NCBI GenBank assembly: GCA_937136425.1
Contig: CAKZON010000037.1
Location: 62,001 to 126,000 of the forward strand
Direction of reading: 5' to 3'
DNA from: an uncultured Crocinitomix sp.
Lineage (GTDB): Bacteria; Bacteroidota; Bacteroidia; Flavobacteriales_D; Crocinitomicaceae
Length of the DNA: 64,000 bases
The position numbers and the translations under genes are program-made. Of the stretch, positions 8,179 to 16,828 are shown piece by piece; position 1 is the first letter of the stretch, and every line of letters begins with the position of its first letter. The notes below the pieces were generated by a model. That model was not told the DNA's origin. It saw only the letters and a program-made list of their open reading frames with translations, and made no database searches.

Positions 8179-9906
8179 ATGGCAGGAGGAAAAGAAACCC
8201 CTAGACAAAAGATGATCGGTATGATGTACCTCGTACTGACTGCCCTTCTAGCACTAAACGTATCGAAGCAGGTAATTGCCGCTTTCGTTACGATTAATGA
8301 TAAATTAGATCGCAGTTCGCAGATTATCGATCAAAACAATCAAAGCAATTATTCTTCTTTTGACAAAAAGATCACTACTGTTAAAGCTCAAGGCGGAGAC
8401 GTAAATTCAGTTAAAGTTTGGCAAGATCGCTCTTTCCAAGTTCGCGACAAAACTACTGAAGTTATTAGCTACCTATTAGGTGAGTGTAACGAAATGATCA
8501 TGGAGTCTGAGAAAGTTGATTGGGTAGAGGAAAAAGATGACAATGGAAACATTTTATCTTTAAAACCACTATCTGATATTAGTGGAATGGATAACTATGA
8601 TATCCCAACTAACCTTTTTATTGGGGGAGATCCTCAAAAACCGGTTAAAAAAGGAACTGATATCCGTGACAGAGTGATTACTTATAGAAATGAAGTTGCT
8701 TCTATTATGGCAACTTATGAAACACCAAAAGGTAAATATACTTTTACTGCTCCAGCTGATTTAAGTGGATTGGATGAGGCATTGAAAACGTGTAATTCTG
8801 CGGATACTGCTTCTATAGCAGCATTCATGAGATCGTTGGATATTCCTGAGAAAATTACGCAAAAGATCCATGGAGAAGAAGAAGTTCTTCCTTGGCCTTC
8901 AGTAATGTTTGATCATGCGCCAATTGTTGCAGCAGCAGCAATGTTAACAGCGTTGAAGTTGGATGTTAAAAATTCTGAGTCAATGGCTACTGAATTTTTA
9001 CTTTCTAAAGTAGATGTACAAGAGTTTGATTTTAATAAAATTGAGCCATTAGCATTTGCTAGTACTGGATATATCAATCAAGGTGATTCATTAAATCTTC
9101 GTGTAATGATTGCAGCTTACGATTCGACGGAAACGCCGAAAGTAAAATATGGTCAAGATGAAGATACTTTGAATACTGATAATTGGAAACCTTCAAATAA
9201 CGCAGATGGAAGCATCAGCCTTAGAGGTGATAAACCAGGATTACACAAAGTAAAAGGTGTGATTATGGTAAAACAACGTGGTATCGAAGTTCCAAAACCA
9301 TGGGAATTTGAATACACTGTTGGTCAACCAATGGGTGTTGTTGCATTGCCTGAAATGCGCGTACTTTATAGAGGTTACGACAATGTTGTAGAAGGAACCG
9401 CTTCAGGTTTTCCTGCAGATCGTGTAACCTTATCGGGTAGTGGGTGTTCTATTAGTAGCAAAGGTAACGGACAATATGTTGCAAAAGTAGGGGCTGGTAC
9501 CCGTGAAGCAACAATTAGCGTTAACGGACGTAAAGAGGATGGTGGATCTGTGAACTTGGGATCATTCAAGTTTGAAGTGAAGAGTCTACCAACACCGAAC
9601 TTGTACTTAGGAGGTATCTCTAACGGGCAGAACCCTGGTTTATCCAGTGTAAGAGCTCAAGGAAGAGTATCTTGTAGATACGACGAAAGTGTTCCTTTGA
9701 CTGGAGTAAAGTTTTCAATTGCTAGTGGTACTGTTACTGTTAATGGTATTAAAGGAGAAGGAAGAATCACCGGAGGTGGTGGTTTAGATTCTAAAGCAAA
9801 GCAAATTTTAGCACAGTCTTCAGGAAAACAGGTAACTATTATGGTTAACTATAGAGGTCCTGACGGTGTATCTAAGCGTACTGCATTAGTATTTTCTACA
9901 CGATAA
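8179..9906 (+). CDS. gldM: Gliding motility/T9SS motor protein GldM (operon copy)
   Basis: 575 aa. The opening MAGGKETPRQKMIGMMYLVL is the GldM signature, with Arg9 just before or inside the single transmembrane helix (about residues 13-35); this Arg is the conserved partner of the GldL Glu. The large periplasmic part has a helical N-terminal domain and beta-rich domains with GldM landmarks such as PWPSVMFDHAPIVAAAAMLT and LYLGGISNGQNPG. GldM spans the periplasm and couples the inner-membrane motor to the GldKN ring. The gene sits between gldL and gldN. A paralogue is at 29345-31069. Identification is firm. Confidence 0.96.
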   Translation: MAGGKETPRQKMIGMMYLVLTALLALNVSKQVIAAFVTINDKLDRSSQIIDQNNQSNYSSFDKKITTVKAQGGDVNSVKVWQDRSFQVRDKTTEVISYLLGECNEMIMESEKVDWVEEKDDNGNILSLKPLSDISGMDNYDIPTNLFIGGDPQKPVKKGTDIRDRVITYRNEVASIMATYETPKGKYTFTAPADLSGLDEALKTCNSADTASIAAFMRSLDIPEKITQKIHGEEEVLPWPSVMFDHAPIVAAAAMLTALKLDVKNSESMATEFLLSKVDVQEFDFNKIEPLAFASTGYINQGDSLNLRVMIAAYDSTETPKVKYGQDEDTLNTDNWKPSNNADGSISLRGDKPGLHKVKGVIMVKQRGIEVPKPWEFEYTVGQPMGVVALPEMRVLYRGYDNVVEGTASGFPADRVTLSGSGCSISSKGNGQYVAKVGAGTREATISVNGRKEDGGSVNLGSFKFEVKSLPTPNLYLGGISNGQNPGLSSVRAQGRVSCRYDESVPLTGVKFSIASGTVTVNGIKGEGRITGGGGLDSKAKQILAQSSGKQVTIMVNYRGPDGVSKRTALVFSTR

Positions 9907-9927
9907 TATTAAAGCATAAAAATATAA

Positions 9928-9966
9928 GGAGAGATAAGTTCCTTTGTAAATTGAACTTATTTCTCC
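9928..9966 (+). promoter_or_regulatory. Long hairpin in the gldM-gldN intergenic region
   Basis: Left arm 9928-9941 (GGAGAGATAAGTTC) pairs with right arm 9953-9966 (GAACTTATTTCTCC) over 14 bp with a single G-U wobble; the loop is 11 nt. No T-run follows, so it is not a classical terminator. It lies in the 87-nt gap between gldM and gldN and would fold in the operon mRNA. A role in processing, partial termination or protecting mRNA ends, setting the ratio of GldN to GldLM, is a reasonable inference. Confidence 0.55.
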
Positions 9967-9993
9967 CTGAATTGTATAATTAATAAATAGGAG

Positions 9994-11001
9994 ATGAAAA
10001 GATTAATTTTTTCTTTAGTGATGCTGAGTGTGGGGGTAAGTTTTGGTCAAAACATTCGTGGACCAATTGCTAATCCAGCACCTGGGGTATTAGATGGAGT
10101 TTATGTTAAAGAGCATATCCCAACTAAGAAAGTTGTGCCTTATGAGTTCGTGCGTGAAGCAGATGTAACTTGGAGTAAAAGGGTATGGAGTGTGATTGAT
10201 TTAAGAGAAAAATTTAATCATCCGTTATATTATCCGTTGGATGACATTAACGTGATGGGTGAATGGAACAAAAACACCACACGTTGGAGTTTATGGACAA
10301 TCATTCGTTACCATGTTATGACAGCAGATTTAACGATTTATTCTCCTTATAATCCTGCTTGGCAGGATTGGAAAGATGGTGATCAATTTAAGTACCCAAT
10401 GAGCTTGTCTGATCCAACTAAGAACTACTACAATAGTCAAGAGTTTAGAGATAAAGTTTTCTTATATATTGGCAGTATTTATAGAGATCCTAATGCGGTT
10501 CCATTGAAAAGTTGGCAGTATCCTACTGATGATAGTGTTATCTATAATCCAGCAACTGGATTTTATGACGCGGTTTATCCACCGGATGATACAACTTGGT
10601 ATACTTCAGATGATATTGTACAATACAGGTTGAAAGAAGATTGGTTCTTTGATAAAGAAAGATCTGTAATGGATCGTAGAATTATTGGTATTGCTCCTGT
10701 TATCTATAGTAGAGATCAGAATGGTAATATTAATGGATTTGAAGAATTGTTTTGGTTATACTTTCCAGAATGTAGATATGTTTTCCAAAACTTCTTTGTT
10801 CAAAATCGACACAATGATTCTCAAAGAATGTCTTTTGATGACTTATTTTGGAAGCGGATGTTCCAAAGTTATATAATAAAGGAAACGAACTTATACGATC
10901 GAGAGATCGACAGCTACAAAGCAGGGGTTGATGCCTTGCTCGAGTCCGAGAAGATTAAAGAGAAGATCTTTAACTTCGAACACGACTTGTGGAGCTTCTA
11001 G
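9994..11001 (+). CDS. gldN: Gliding motility/T9SS ring protein GldN
   Basis: 335 aa with signal peptide MKRLIFSLVMLSVGVSFGQ. The mature protein has GldN/PorN landmarks: an early READVTWSKRVWSVIDLREKFN stretch, MGEWNKNTTRWSLWTIIRYH, and a later LFWLYFPECRYVFQNFFVQN. GldN is a periplasmic partner of the GldK lipoprotein; together they form the ring at the outer membrane on which GldLM acts. It is the last gene of gldKLMN and is followed 20 nt later by a strong terminator. The TAGGAG-like sequence at about 9988-9993 before ATG is a possible ribosome site. Confidence 0.95.
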   Translation: MKRLIFSLVMLSVGVSFGQNIRGPIANPAPGVLDGVYVKEHIPTKKVVPYEFVREADVTWSKRVWSVIDLREKFNHPLYYPLDDINVMGEWNKNTTRWSLWTIIRYHVMTADLTIYSPYNPAWQDWKDGDQFKYPMSLSDPTKNYYNSQEFRDKVFLYIGSIYRDPNAVPLKSWQYPTDDSVIYNPATGFYDAVYPPDDTTWYTSDDIVQYRLKEDWFFDKERSVMDRRIIGIAPVIYSRDQNGNINGFEELFWLYFPECRYVFQNFFVQNRHNDSQRMSFDDLFWKRMFQSYIIKETNLYDREIDSYKAGVDALLESEKIKEKIFNFEHDLWSF

Positions 11002-11020
11002 TTCGAAAGAAATAAAATTG

Positions 11021-11053
11021 AAACCCCTAACTATTTTAGTTAGGGGTTTTTTT
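11021..11053 (+). terminator. Intrinsic terminator of the gldKLMN operon
   Basis: A perfect 13-bp stem (11021-11033 with 11037-11049), containing the core CCCCTAACTA, and a 3-nt loop is followed by a continuing T-run to 11053. It starts 20 nt after the gldN stop codon. Confidence 0.92.
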
Positions 11054-11227
11054 ATGTGTAATAGTCATATCAAGATTACTGGTATAATGAGATATGGAAA
11101 ATAGAATGTGCATTATAATGGTTCAATGATGTGTTTTGATCGTCTAAATGATTGATTATTCGTTTCTAGACAGAATTGGTACAACCATTTTGAATTGAAT
11201 TGCGTATTATATATAAATGTCCCTCTA

Positions 11228-13561
11228 ATGCGAATTCATCTAATATTATTTTTTTCTTTATTATCCTCGAGCCTATTCTCTCAATCAACTATTGTCATTA
11301 ATGAAATAATGTCGGAGAATTCTGCGGTATTAGCAGATGAGGATGGAGATTTCTCTGACTGGATAGAGTTGCACAACGTTGGTGCTACTTCTATCAATTT
11401 AATTGACTTCGGAATTTCTGATAATGAAGAGAATCCTTTTAAGTGGGTTTTTCCTTCAACAATTATTCCTCCTGGAGGATTTCAAATAATATTTGCTTCA
11501 GGTAAAGATAGAACCACAGATCCTTATTTGCATACTAGTTTTAGAATCTCATCCTATGGTGAACCTCTTATTCTTACTGATCCTTCAGGGGTTCGGGTTG
11601 ATTCTGTTGCCGCAACTCCGCTGGCAGAGAATTTATCCTACGGGCGATCTCAAGACGGAGGAGTAATGTGGGAAAGATTATATACACCAAGTCCTGAATT
11701 GACTAATACTATGTCTGCTGGAATTCTATTTTCGCATGAGTCTGGTTTTTATGAATCTGCTATAGATTTTGGCCTAACAGCAACAAATGGCCATGAAATT
11801 AGATATACTATTGATGGGACTAATCCACTGATTTCTTCTATTCTATATGCTGATGATTTAAACTTGGATAATTTAGACGGAGTGGCTGACGTAATATCTA
11901 ATATTAGTACAAGCCCGAGTTGGTCAGCCCCAGCAGCAGATAATTATAAAGCACATGTGATTAAGGCTGCTACGTTTAATGCTGGAACACGTACGTCTAA
12001 TATTTATACTAAGGTTATCTTTATCTTTCCTGAGCTCAATGAGAGACATCAAGATTTTGATATTGTATCAATAGTTACGGAACCAGGGAATTTATTTGAT
12101 AATGATACAGGAATTTACGTTCAAGGAGTGCATTATTCGCCTGGTGAACCAACTTGGAGCGGTAATTATTTTCAAAAAGGAGTTTTATGGGAACGAAAAG
12201 CTAATCTTCAGTATTTTAATTCTGAAGGAGAGCTTCAATTTAATCAAGAAATTGGAATAAGAACTCATGGAGGTAAAGGGCGTAACTTACCACAAAAATC
12301 GTTACGCATTTATACACGAGGAGAGGAAGGAGCACCTAAACTGAATTACCCTTTCTTCGAACATTTAGGTGAAGATAAGCGCGTTTTTGATAAGGTTGTT
12401 TTAAGAAATAGTTTAACGTGTTGGAACAATTCTGTAATAAAAGATGAAGTCACGGCGCATGTTTGCAGTGATTTAAATATTGATGTGCAGAATTCAAGAC
12501 CTGTGGTGGTCTTCATAAATGGTGAGTATTGGGGGGTACAAAGTATTAGAGAGTTTTATGATGAAAAGTATATTCAAGAGAAATATGATATTCCAGCTGA
12601 TTCAGTAAATATAGTTTTACATGGATCAGGAAATCGTCCAGGTTTTCCTCTGGAATGGGGAACGGTTGAGGGAAGTAATGAAGGTCATGTTCAATTATAT
12701 CAATTTCTAAATAGTAATGACCTCGACGTACCAGAAAATTATGAATACATAGAAACGGTTTTAGATATTGAAAGTATCATTGATTATTACTGTGCTGAAA
12801 TTTATTTTAATAATAAAGATTGGCCAACGAATAACAATAAACTCTGGAATAATGGAACCAGCGGAAAGTGGCGACAAATGCTTTATGACATAGATGGAGG
12901 GTGGCAATATTTAGGAACCGGATATGATCAATTAAATAGAGCATTATCTGCAACTGGAGCAGGTCAAAATGCCCCTTATGCAACTCTTTTATTGAGAAAA
13001 TTATTCGAATCACCAGACTTTAAGGAGCAATTTCTTGAAAGAATGGCCTGTTTGATGAAAACATCATTTGATGCAGAAACAGTTGTCGCTACAATTAATT
13101 TCATGAAAGAACTGTACGAGAATGGAATGGATGAACACATTGATAGATGGCATAGACCAAGTTCATATTCAACTTGGGAGTCTGGTATAAACGGTATGAT
13201 TTCATTTGCTAATGGAAGAAAAGATAACGTCATTGATCATATAGAGAGTCAGTTTGAAATTGATTTTGATCCAGAGGATTATGATTGTGCTCCAACTGAT
13301 TATACAACTGTTACGCAAATAAACCTAGAGGATCAATTGAGAATTTATCCGAATCCAACAACTAATAAAACGGTTTGGGTTGATTTTGACTTTTCTCAAG
13401 AAATTGTTGATTATCAAGTTCATAATTTGGTTGGTGAATTAGTCGCTTCAGGATCTATAAGTAATCATGAAGAGCTTATGTTGAACTTCACTCAAGGAAC
13501 CTATTTGGTGACAATTTTATTCAATGAACAAAGGGTTACTAAACGTGTAATCATTCTTTAA
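11228..13561 (+). CDS. Secreted CotH-like protein with lamin-tail domain and T9SS sorting domain
   Basis: 777 aa from the ATG at 11228; an upstream in-frame TTG at 11195 would add 11 residues before the signal peptide MRIHLILFFSLLSSSLFSQ and is less likely. Domains in order: lamin-tail/LTD (VINEIMSENSAVLADEDGD, DWIELHNVG), a chitobiase/hexosaminidase C-terminal-like domain (IRYTIDGTNP), a CotH kinase-like domain (GGKGRNLPQKSLRIYTR, VFINGEYWGVQSIREFYDEKY, MLYDIDGGW), and a C-terminal type A sorting domain (IYPNPT... ending TKRVIIL). CotH proteins can be atypical protein kinases; the substrate here is unknown. The protein should be exported by the T9SS and anchored or released at the surface. 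It is monocistronic, with 460 nt of gene-free DNA after it. Confidence 0.88.
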   Translation: MRIHLILFFSLLSSSLFSQSTIVINEIMSENSAVLADEDGDFSDWIELHNVGATSINLIDFGISDNEENPFKWVFPSTIIPPGGFQIIFASGKDRTTDPYLHTSFRISSYGEPLILTDPSGVRVDSVAATPLAENLSYGRSQDGGVMWERLYTPSPELTNTMSAGILFSHESGFYESAIDFGLTATNGHEIRYTIDGTNPLISSILYADDLNLDNLDGVADVISNISTSPSWSAPAADNYKAHVIKAATFNAGTRTSNIYTKVIFIFPELNERHQDFDIVSIVTEPGNLFDNDTGIYVQGVHYSPGEPTWSGNYFQKGVLWERKANLQYFNSEGELQFNQEIGIRTHGGKGRNLPQKSLRIYTRGEEGAPKLNYPFFEHLGEDKRVFDKVVLRNSLTCWNNSVIKDEVTAHVCSDLNIDVQNSRPVVVFINGEYWGVQSIREFYDEKYIQEKYDIPADSVNIVLHGSGNRPGFPLEWGTVEGSNEGHVQLYQFLNSNDLDVPENYEYIETVLDIESIIDYYCAEIYFNNKDWPTNNNKLWNNGTSGKWRQMLYDIDGGWQYLGTGYDQLNRALSATGAGQNAPYATLLLRKLFESPDFKEQFLERMACLMKTSFDAETVVATINFMKELYENGMDEHIDRWHRPSSYSTWESGINGMISFANGRKDNVIDHIESQFEIDFDPEDYDCAPTDYTTVTQINLEDQLRIYPNPTTNKTVWVDFDFSQEIVDYQVHNLVGELVASGSISNHEELMLNFTQGTYLVTILFNEQRVTKRVIIL

Positions 13562-14024
13562 TGCACAGATGACAACCGAAACGGTAAACATTACAATGAC
13601 TCTTTAATCAAGGATGCAATTGCAAAGTTTCCATTTGTACGCTCAATAGTCAATTGTCAAATTCTATTTTATATAATAATTCTCTCTAATAGGAAGAGGA
13701 GTTTTTAAACTCAAACGCTCGATATTTTGATAGGAGTCTGTCAATAATATTGAACATAAGATTAAACCAAAACGATCAAGTTCAAAAAGAAAAACTGTTT
13801 ACTCTTAAATTTCACTGCAAATAAAATATTTCACAAATTCAAAATGGTCACTCATAAAGTCAAGTCCATAACTTGTCAATTCGCACTTTTTTCGAAATAC
13901 TTAATTGCTGTTATTTGTTGAAGGCAATGGCATGAATGGAGCTTCTAATCCATGCGCTATCTGAAATAGTTCAATGCATACCTTTTAATGAAGCCTAGTT
14001 AAGAATAACAGTTAAAAACAAAAT
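13562..14024. other. Gene-free stretch, 463 nt
   Basis: No convincing open reading frame, RNA gene or terminator is visible here. There is a small palindrome GAGTTTTTAAACTC at about 13699-13712 and an imperfect repeat around 13931-13957 (GGCATG...CCATGC). The second half presumably holds the promoter of the following sorting-domain gene, but no clear -33/-7 pair stands out. Confidence 0.5.
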
Positions 14025-15656
14025 ATGAAAGAGAAAATAAAATTTTATAGACCTAAAGAATTAAGCCTGCACTATTTGATGTGGATTTTACTTTTGATGA
14101 TTCTCAATCCAAATCAGATGAAAGCTCAAGGTGTCGCTGTTTCACCTGACAACTTATATAAGTTGACGACTGGCAGTAGTTTTTTTGAAGCTGCAACTGC
14201 GGATGGTATTGGAGAGATTACAGCGATTGCGCATGAAGATGCTGGTGGATTAATGACGCTGGATTTTTTGGAGACTTCGACAAATACGATACTGAGCACT
14301 TTTAATTATTCAGGCGTTACTAATCCATCTGCGTCATTCGTTTTGGATTCTGATCTATTATACCTTGTTTATACAGATATAGCAACTGGAACATTGTATT
14401 TGGATATTTATTATTCAACAATATCCGGAGGTACTGTATCTTATTTGTTAGGAGCATCTTCAATATTTATAGCAAATACAATTCATCCTGGGAAAATTGA
14501 TGGAGTTAATGGATTAAACGCACGGGGAGTAATCTCATGGTCAGATAATAGTTTGAGTCCTATGGTAATGGCCATTGAAACAATTGGAGTAACTCCGGTC
14601 TTAGGTCCAGTTGTTGCATTAGGCGGAAGCGGTTATCATCCTGATTGTACCATGCATGCTATAGTAGATGTTGTTACTGTTGCATGGACGGATCTTTCAA
14701 GTACTACGTTGTTGATAGAATCACTCGATTGGAATGACTTGTTTAATTCCGCATTGAAAACAGTTGTTTATTCAGCAACTTTTCCAAGCCCATCAGCTGG
14801 GGCTATATTTGCAAATTCTACACGAATAGAATCTGCAAACAAAGGTTCTGGAGCGGATCCTTTAAGTTTCACTGTAGTGGAAAGTACATATAATTCTTTA
14901 TTAGGAGTGCATGACGTTTATGCATACATATATGAAGGAAGTACGGGCGCAATGATGCCTGGAATACTTGTTAATCAATTTCTTCTTGGATGCGGTACAA
15001 ACCATAATGCAACTGTTACCTATAACCATAATATTTTAACTGGAGATCCAATAGTTTCGGTTGTTTGGGCTGCTGACAATCCATCTATGTGTATGGGAAG
15101 TTATGGTTCTGGAGATGTAATGATTGCTGATTTTGACGCGAACAATGGAGGATGGATTGCGACTCAAGAAGTCAATTTTATCCAAGGAGATTTTGCGTCA
15201 GGATGTAATCCAGTTATTTCTAGTCCGAAAACTGGCTCAAATCGAATTATAGTAATTTATGCTGATGACTGCGGAGCTACTGGTGTTTATTACAAAATAA
15301 GAAATACGGCTAATCCAATTTTATCACCCGAATCTGGTGGTAGTGTAGAAAACCAGGTCGGTGTCGAAAGTAATTTTCTACAGTCCAATAATGGGATTTC
15401 TAGTACTAATAATGTGCCAAACTACGAATTAGTCAATCAGCATGTTAACTCAGAGATTATGGTACAAATAAACAATCTGAATCAAAATAGTGAGATTGTT
15501 TTGTATGATATGGGGGGAAGAATGATTAAGTCTGCGAATTGTAATATTAGCGAGGGAGTGTTCCGAATGGCTGTTTCAGAAGTAAGTTCTGGTATCTATA
15601 TTCTGACTTGTTCAAATTTGTATGAGAGAAAATCTTTCGAAATCTATATTGATTAG
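14025..15656 (+). CDS. Secreted protein with T9SS type A sorting domain, function unknown
   Basis: 543 aa. The N-terminus has a signal-like hydrophobic stretch, YLMWILLLMILNPNQMKAQ, after about 16 polar residues. The central part (residues 40-430) is repetitive, Ser/Thr/Gly-rich and beta-stranded, with motifs such as GEITAIAHEDAGG and GNRIIVIYADDCG that suggest a beta-propeller or similar repeat fold, but no enzyme signature was recognised. The last 75 residues match a T9SS type A sorting domain (EIVLYDMGGRMIKS, SSGIYILTCS). It precedes a lipoprotein gene by about 90 nt and the two may be co-transcribed. Export by the T9SS is likely; the function is not known. Confidence 0.75.
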   Translation: MKEKIKFYRPKELSLHYLMWILLLMILNPNQMKAQGVAVSPDNLYKLTTGSSFFEAATADGIGEITAIAHEDAGGLMTLDFLETSTNTILSTFNYSGVTNPSASFVLDSDLLYLVYTDIATGTLYLDIYYSTISGGTVSYLLGASSIFIANTIHPGKIDGVNGLNARGVISWSDNSLSPMVMAIETIGVTPVLGPVVALGGSGYHPDCTMHAIVDVVTVAWTDLSSTTLLIESLDWNDLFNSALKTVVYSATFPSPSAGAIFANSTRIESANKGSGADPLSFTVVESTYNSLLGVHDVYAYIYEGSTGAMMPGILVNQFLLGCGTNHNATVTYNHNILTGDPIVSVVWAADNPSMCMGSYGSGDVMIADFDANNGGWIATQEVNFIQGDFASGCNPVISSPKTGSNRIIVIYADDCGATGVYYKIRNTANPILSPESGGSVENQVGVESNFLQSNNGISSTNNVPNYELVNQHVNSEIMVQINNLNQNSEIVLYDMGGRMIKSANCNISEGVFRMAVSEVSSGIYILTCSNLYERKSFEIYID

Positions 15657-15748
15657 TTGTAATAATTCCTTTTTACGCAGAATAAGCACGTAAATAATCG
15701 AGTTAATTGAGAAACGCATTTCAAGTTCACAAAAAAAATCTAAACCCA

Positions 15749-16600
15749 ATGAAAAAAATAAAATATACATTAATAACTATCATCTTAACAGGTGTATTAG
15801 CCTGTACTAAAGAAAATATCAATAATGAAGTAATACATGCGCCTGAAGAAGATCAAACAAGAGCTACAATCGAATTTTACGAAGAATTTGGAATAGGACA
15901 TAATGCCTTATTAGATGAAATAGGATCAGCAGGAGATTTGGCAGCCCTAACTCATGAAGAACGTTACGATTTAATAACAGAAGCTATTTTAGTAGAAGAT
16001 CCTGAATTTAGTATGGATTTTGAAACTTGTAACGCACACATTGCATTTACCAATGCACTAACATCCGATAACGCCGCGGATGAAATAATAGCTATGGGAG
16101 AACTCACTGAAAATGTTCATGGAGCAATCACGTTGTTATTCGAAATAATGGAAGATGTTGATATTGATAATGAAGATAGTGAACTGGTAACATCAGCTAA
16201 TTTTGTAGATAGAATAGCGGAGTTAGAAGACTTTATTGAAACGAACTGTGAAGTAGATTATAATGAAGAATTAAAAATGGGAAATGATGGAGCTTTAATG
16301 CTAGGTGCTTGTGCCATTGCAAAATATAGCTATGCTTATTGGTATAATTCAATTTATGAAGAAGATCATCTATGGCACGGTCTTTTTAACTCTTATGCAG
16401 AAGAGGAAGAATTGGATATTATTGCTGCTCGTGCACCGTGGATCAAACGGGCCTGGGCGGATGTTACCAACTTTTTTGCTTTTGAAAGAGTGCGTAAATA
16501 TAAGACATATGATAATACAGGGAAATCAACTCAACATTTTGGAATTAGTTTTACAATGTCTAAAAAACGTGCTTCAGAGGCTTCGGCAAATGTTCGATAA
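15749..16600 (+). CDS. Lipoprotein of unknown function
   Basis: 283 aa from the ATG at 15749, which gives a proper lipoprotein signal (MKKIKYTLITIILTGVLAC, Cys19); a longer reading from 15707 adds 14 residues ahead of it and is not favoured. The mature chain is acidic and mostly helical (for example LTENVHGAITLLFEIMEDVD), with a cluster GACAIAKYSYAYWYNSIYEE near the C-terminal third. I do not recognise a family. It follows a T9SS-exported protein gene and is closed by a hairpin at 16622-16659. Confidence 0.7.
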   Translation: MKKIKYTLITIILTGVLACTKENINNEVIHAPEEDQTRATIEFYEEFGIGHNALLDEIGSAGDLAALTHEERYDLITEAILVEDPEFSMDFETCNAHIAFTNALTSDNAADEIIAMGELTENVHGAITLLFEIMEDVDIDNEDSELVTSANFVDRIAELEDFIETNCEVDYNEELKMGNDGALMLGACAIAKYSYAYWYNSIYEEDHLWHGLFNSYAEEEELDIIAARAPWIKRAWADVTNFFAFERVRKYKTYDNTGKSTQHFGISFTMSKKRASEASANVR

Positions 16601-16621
16601 TATATCCTAGTATAAAAGGGG

Positions 16622-16659
16622 AATGGTATGTGCTTTTAGTGCATACCATTTTATCTTTT
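16622..16659 (+). terminator. Probable terminator after the lipoprotein gene
   Basis: A 9-bp perfect stem, AATGGTATG (16622-16630) with CATACCATT (16642-16650), an 11-nt loop, and a T-rich tail (TTATCTTTT) 22 nt after the stop codon. Confidence 0.6.
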
Positions 16660-16828
16660 AACATGATATAGCAAAGCTACAAAGCAATTTTAGGCCCCCT
16701 TTAGCGTTTGTGTTAACCAATCGCAGTGCTGAGCATTTACAGCATTATTTTTGCATATAGTTAAGGGAAAGGCAACAGATTATCAGATAATACGTTTGAT
16801 CTTCGCTCCCTTTAAGTAATAGATAATA

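Noticed and set aside
16305..16610. 101-codon frame inside the lipoprotein gene
   Set aside because: Lies entirely in another frame of a well-supported gene.
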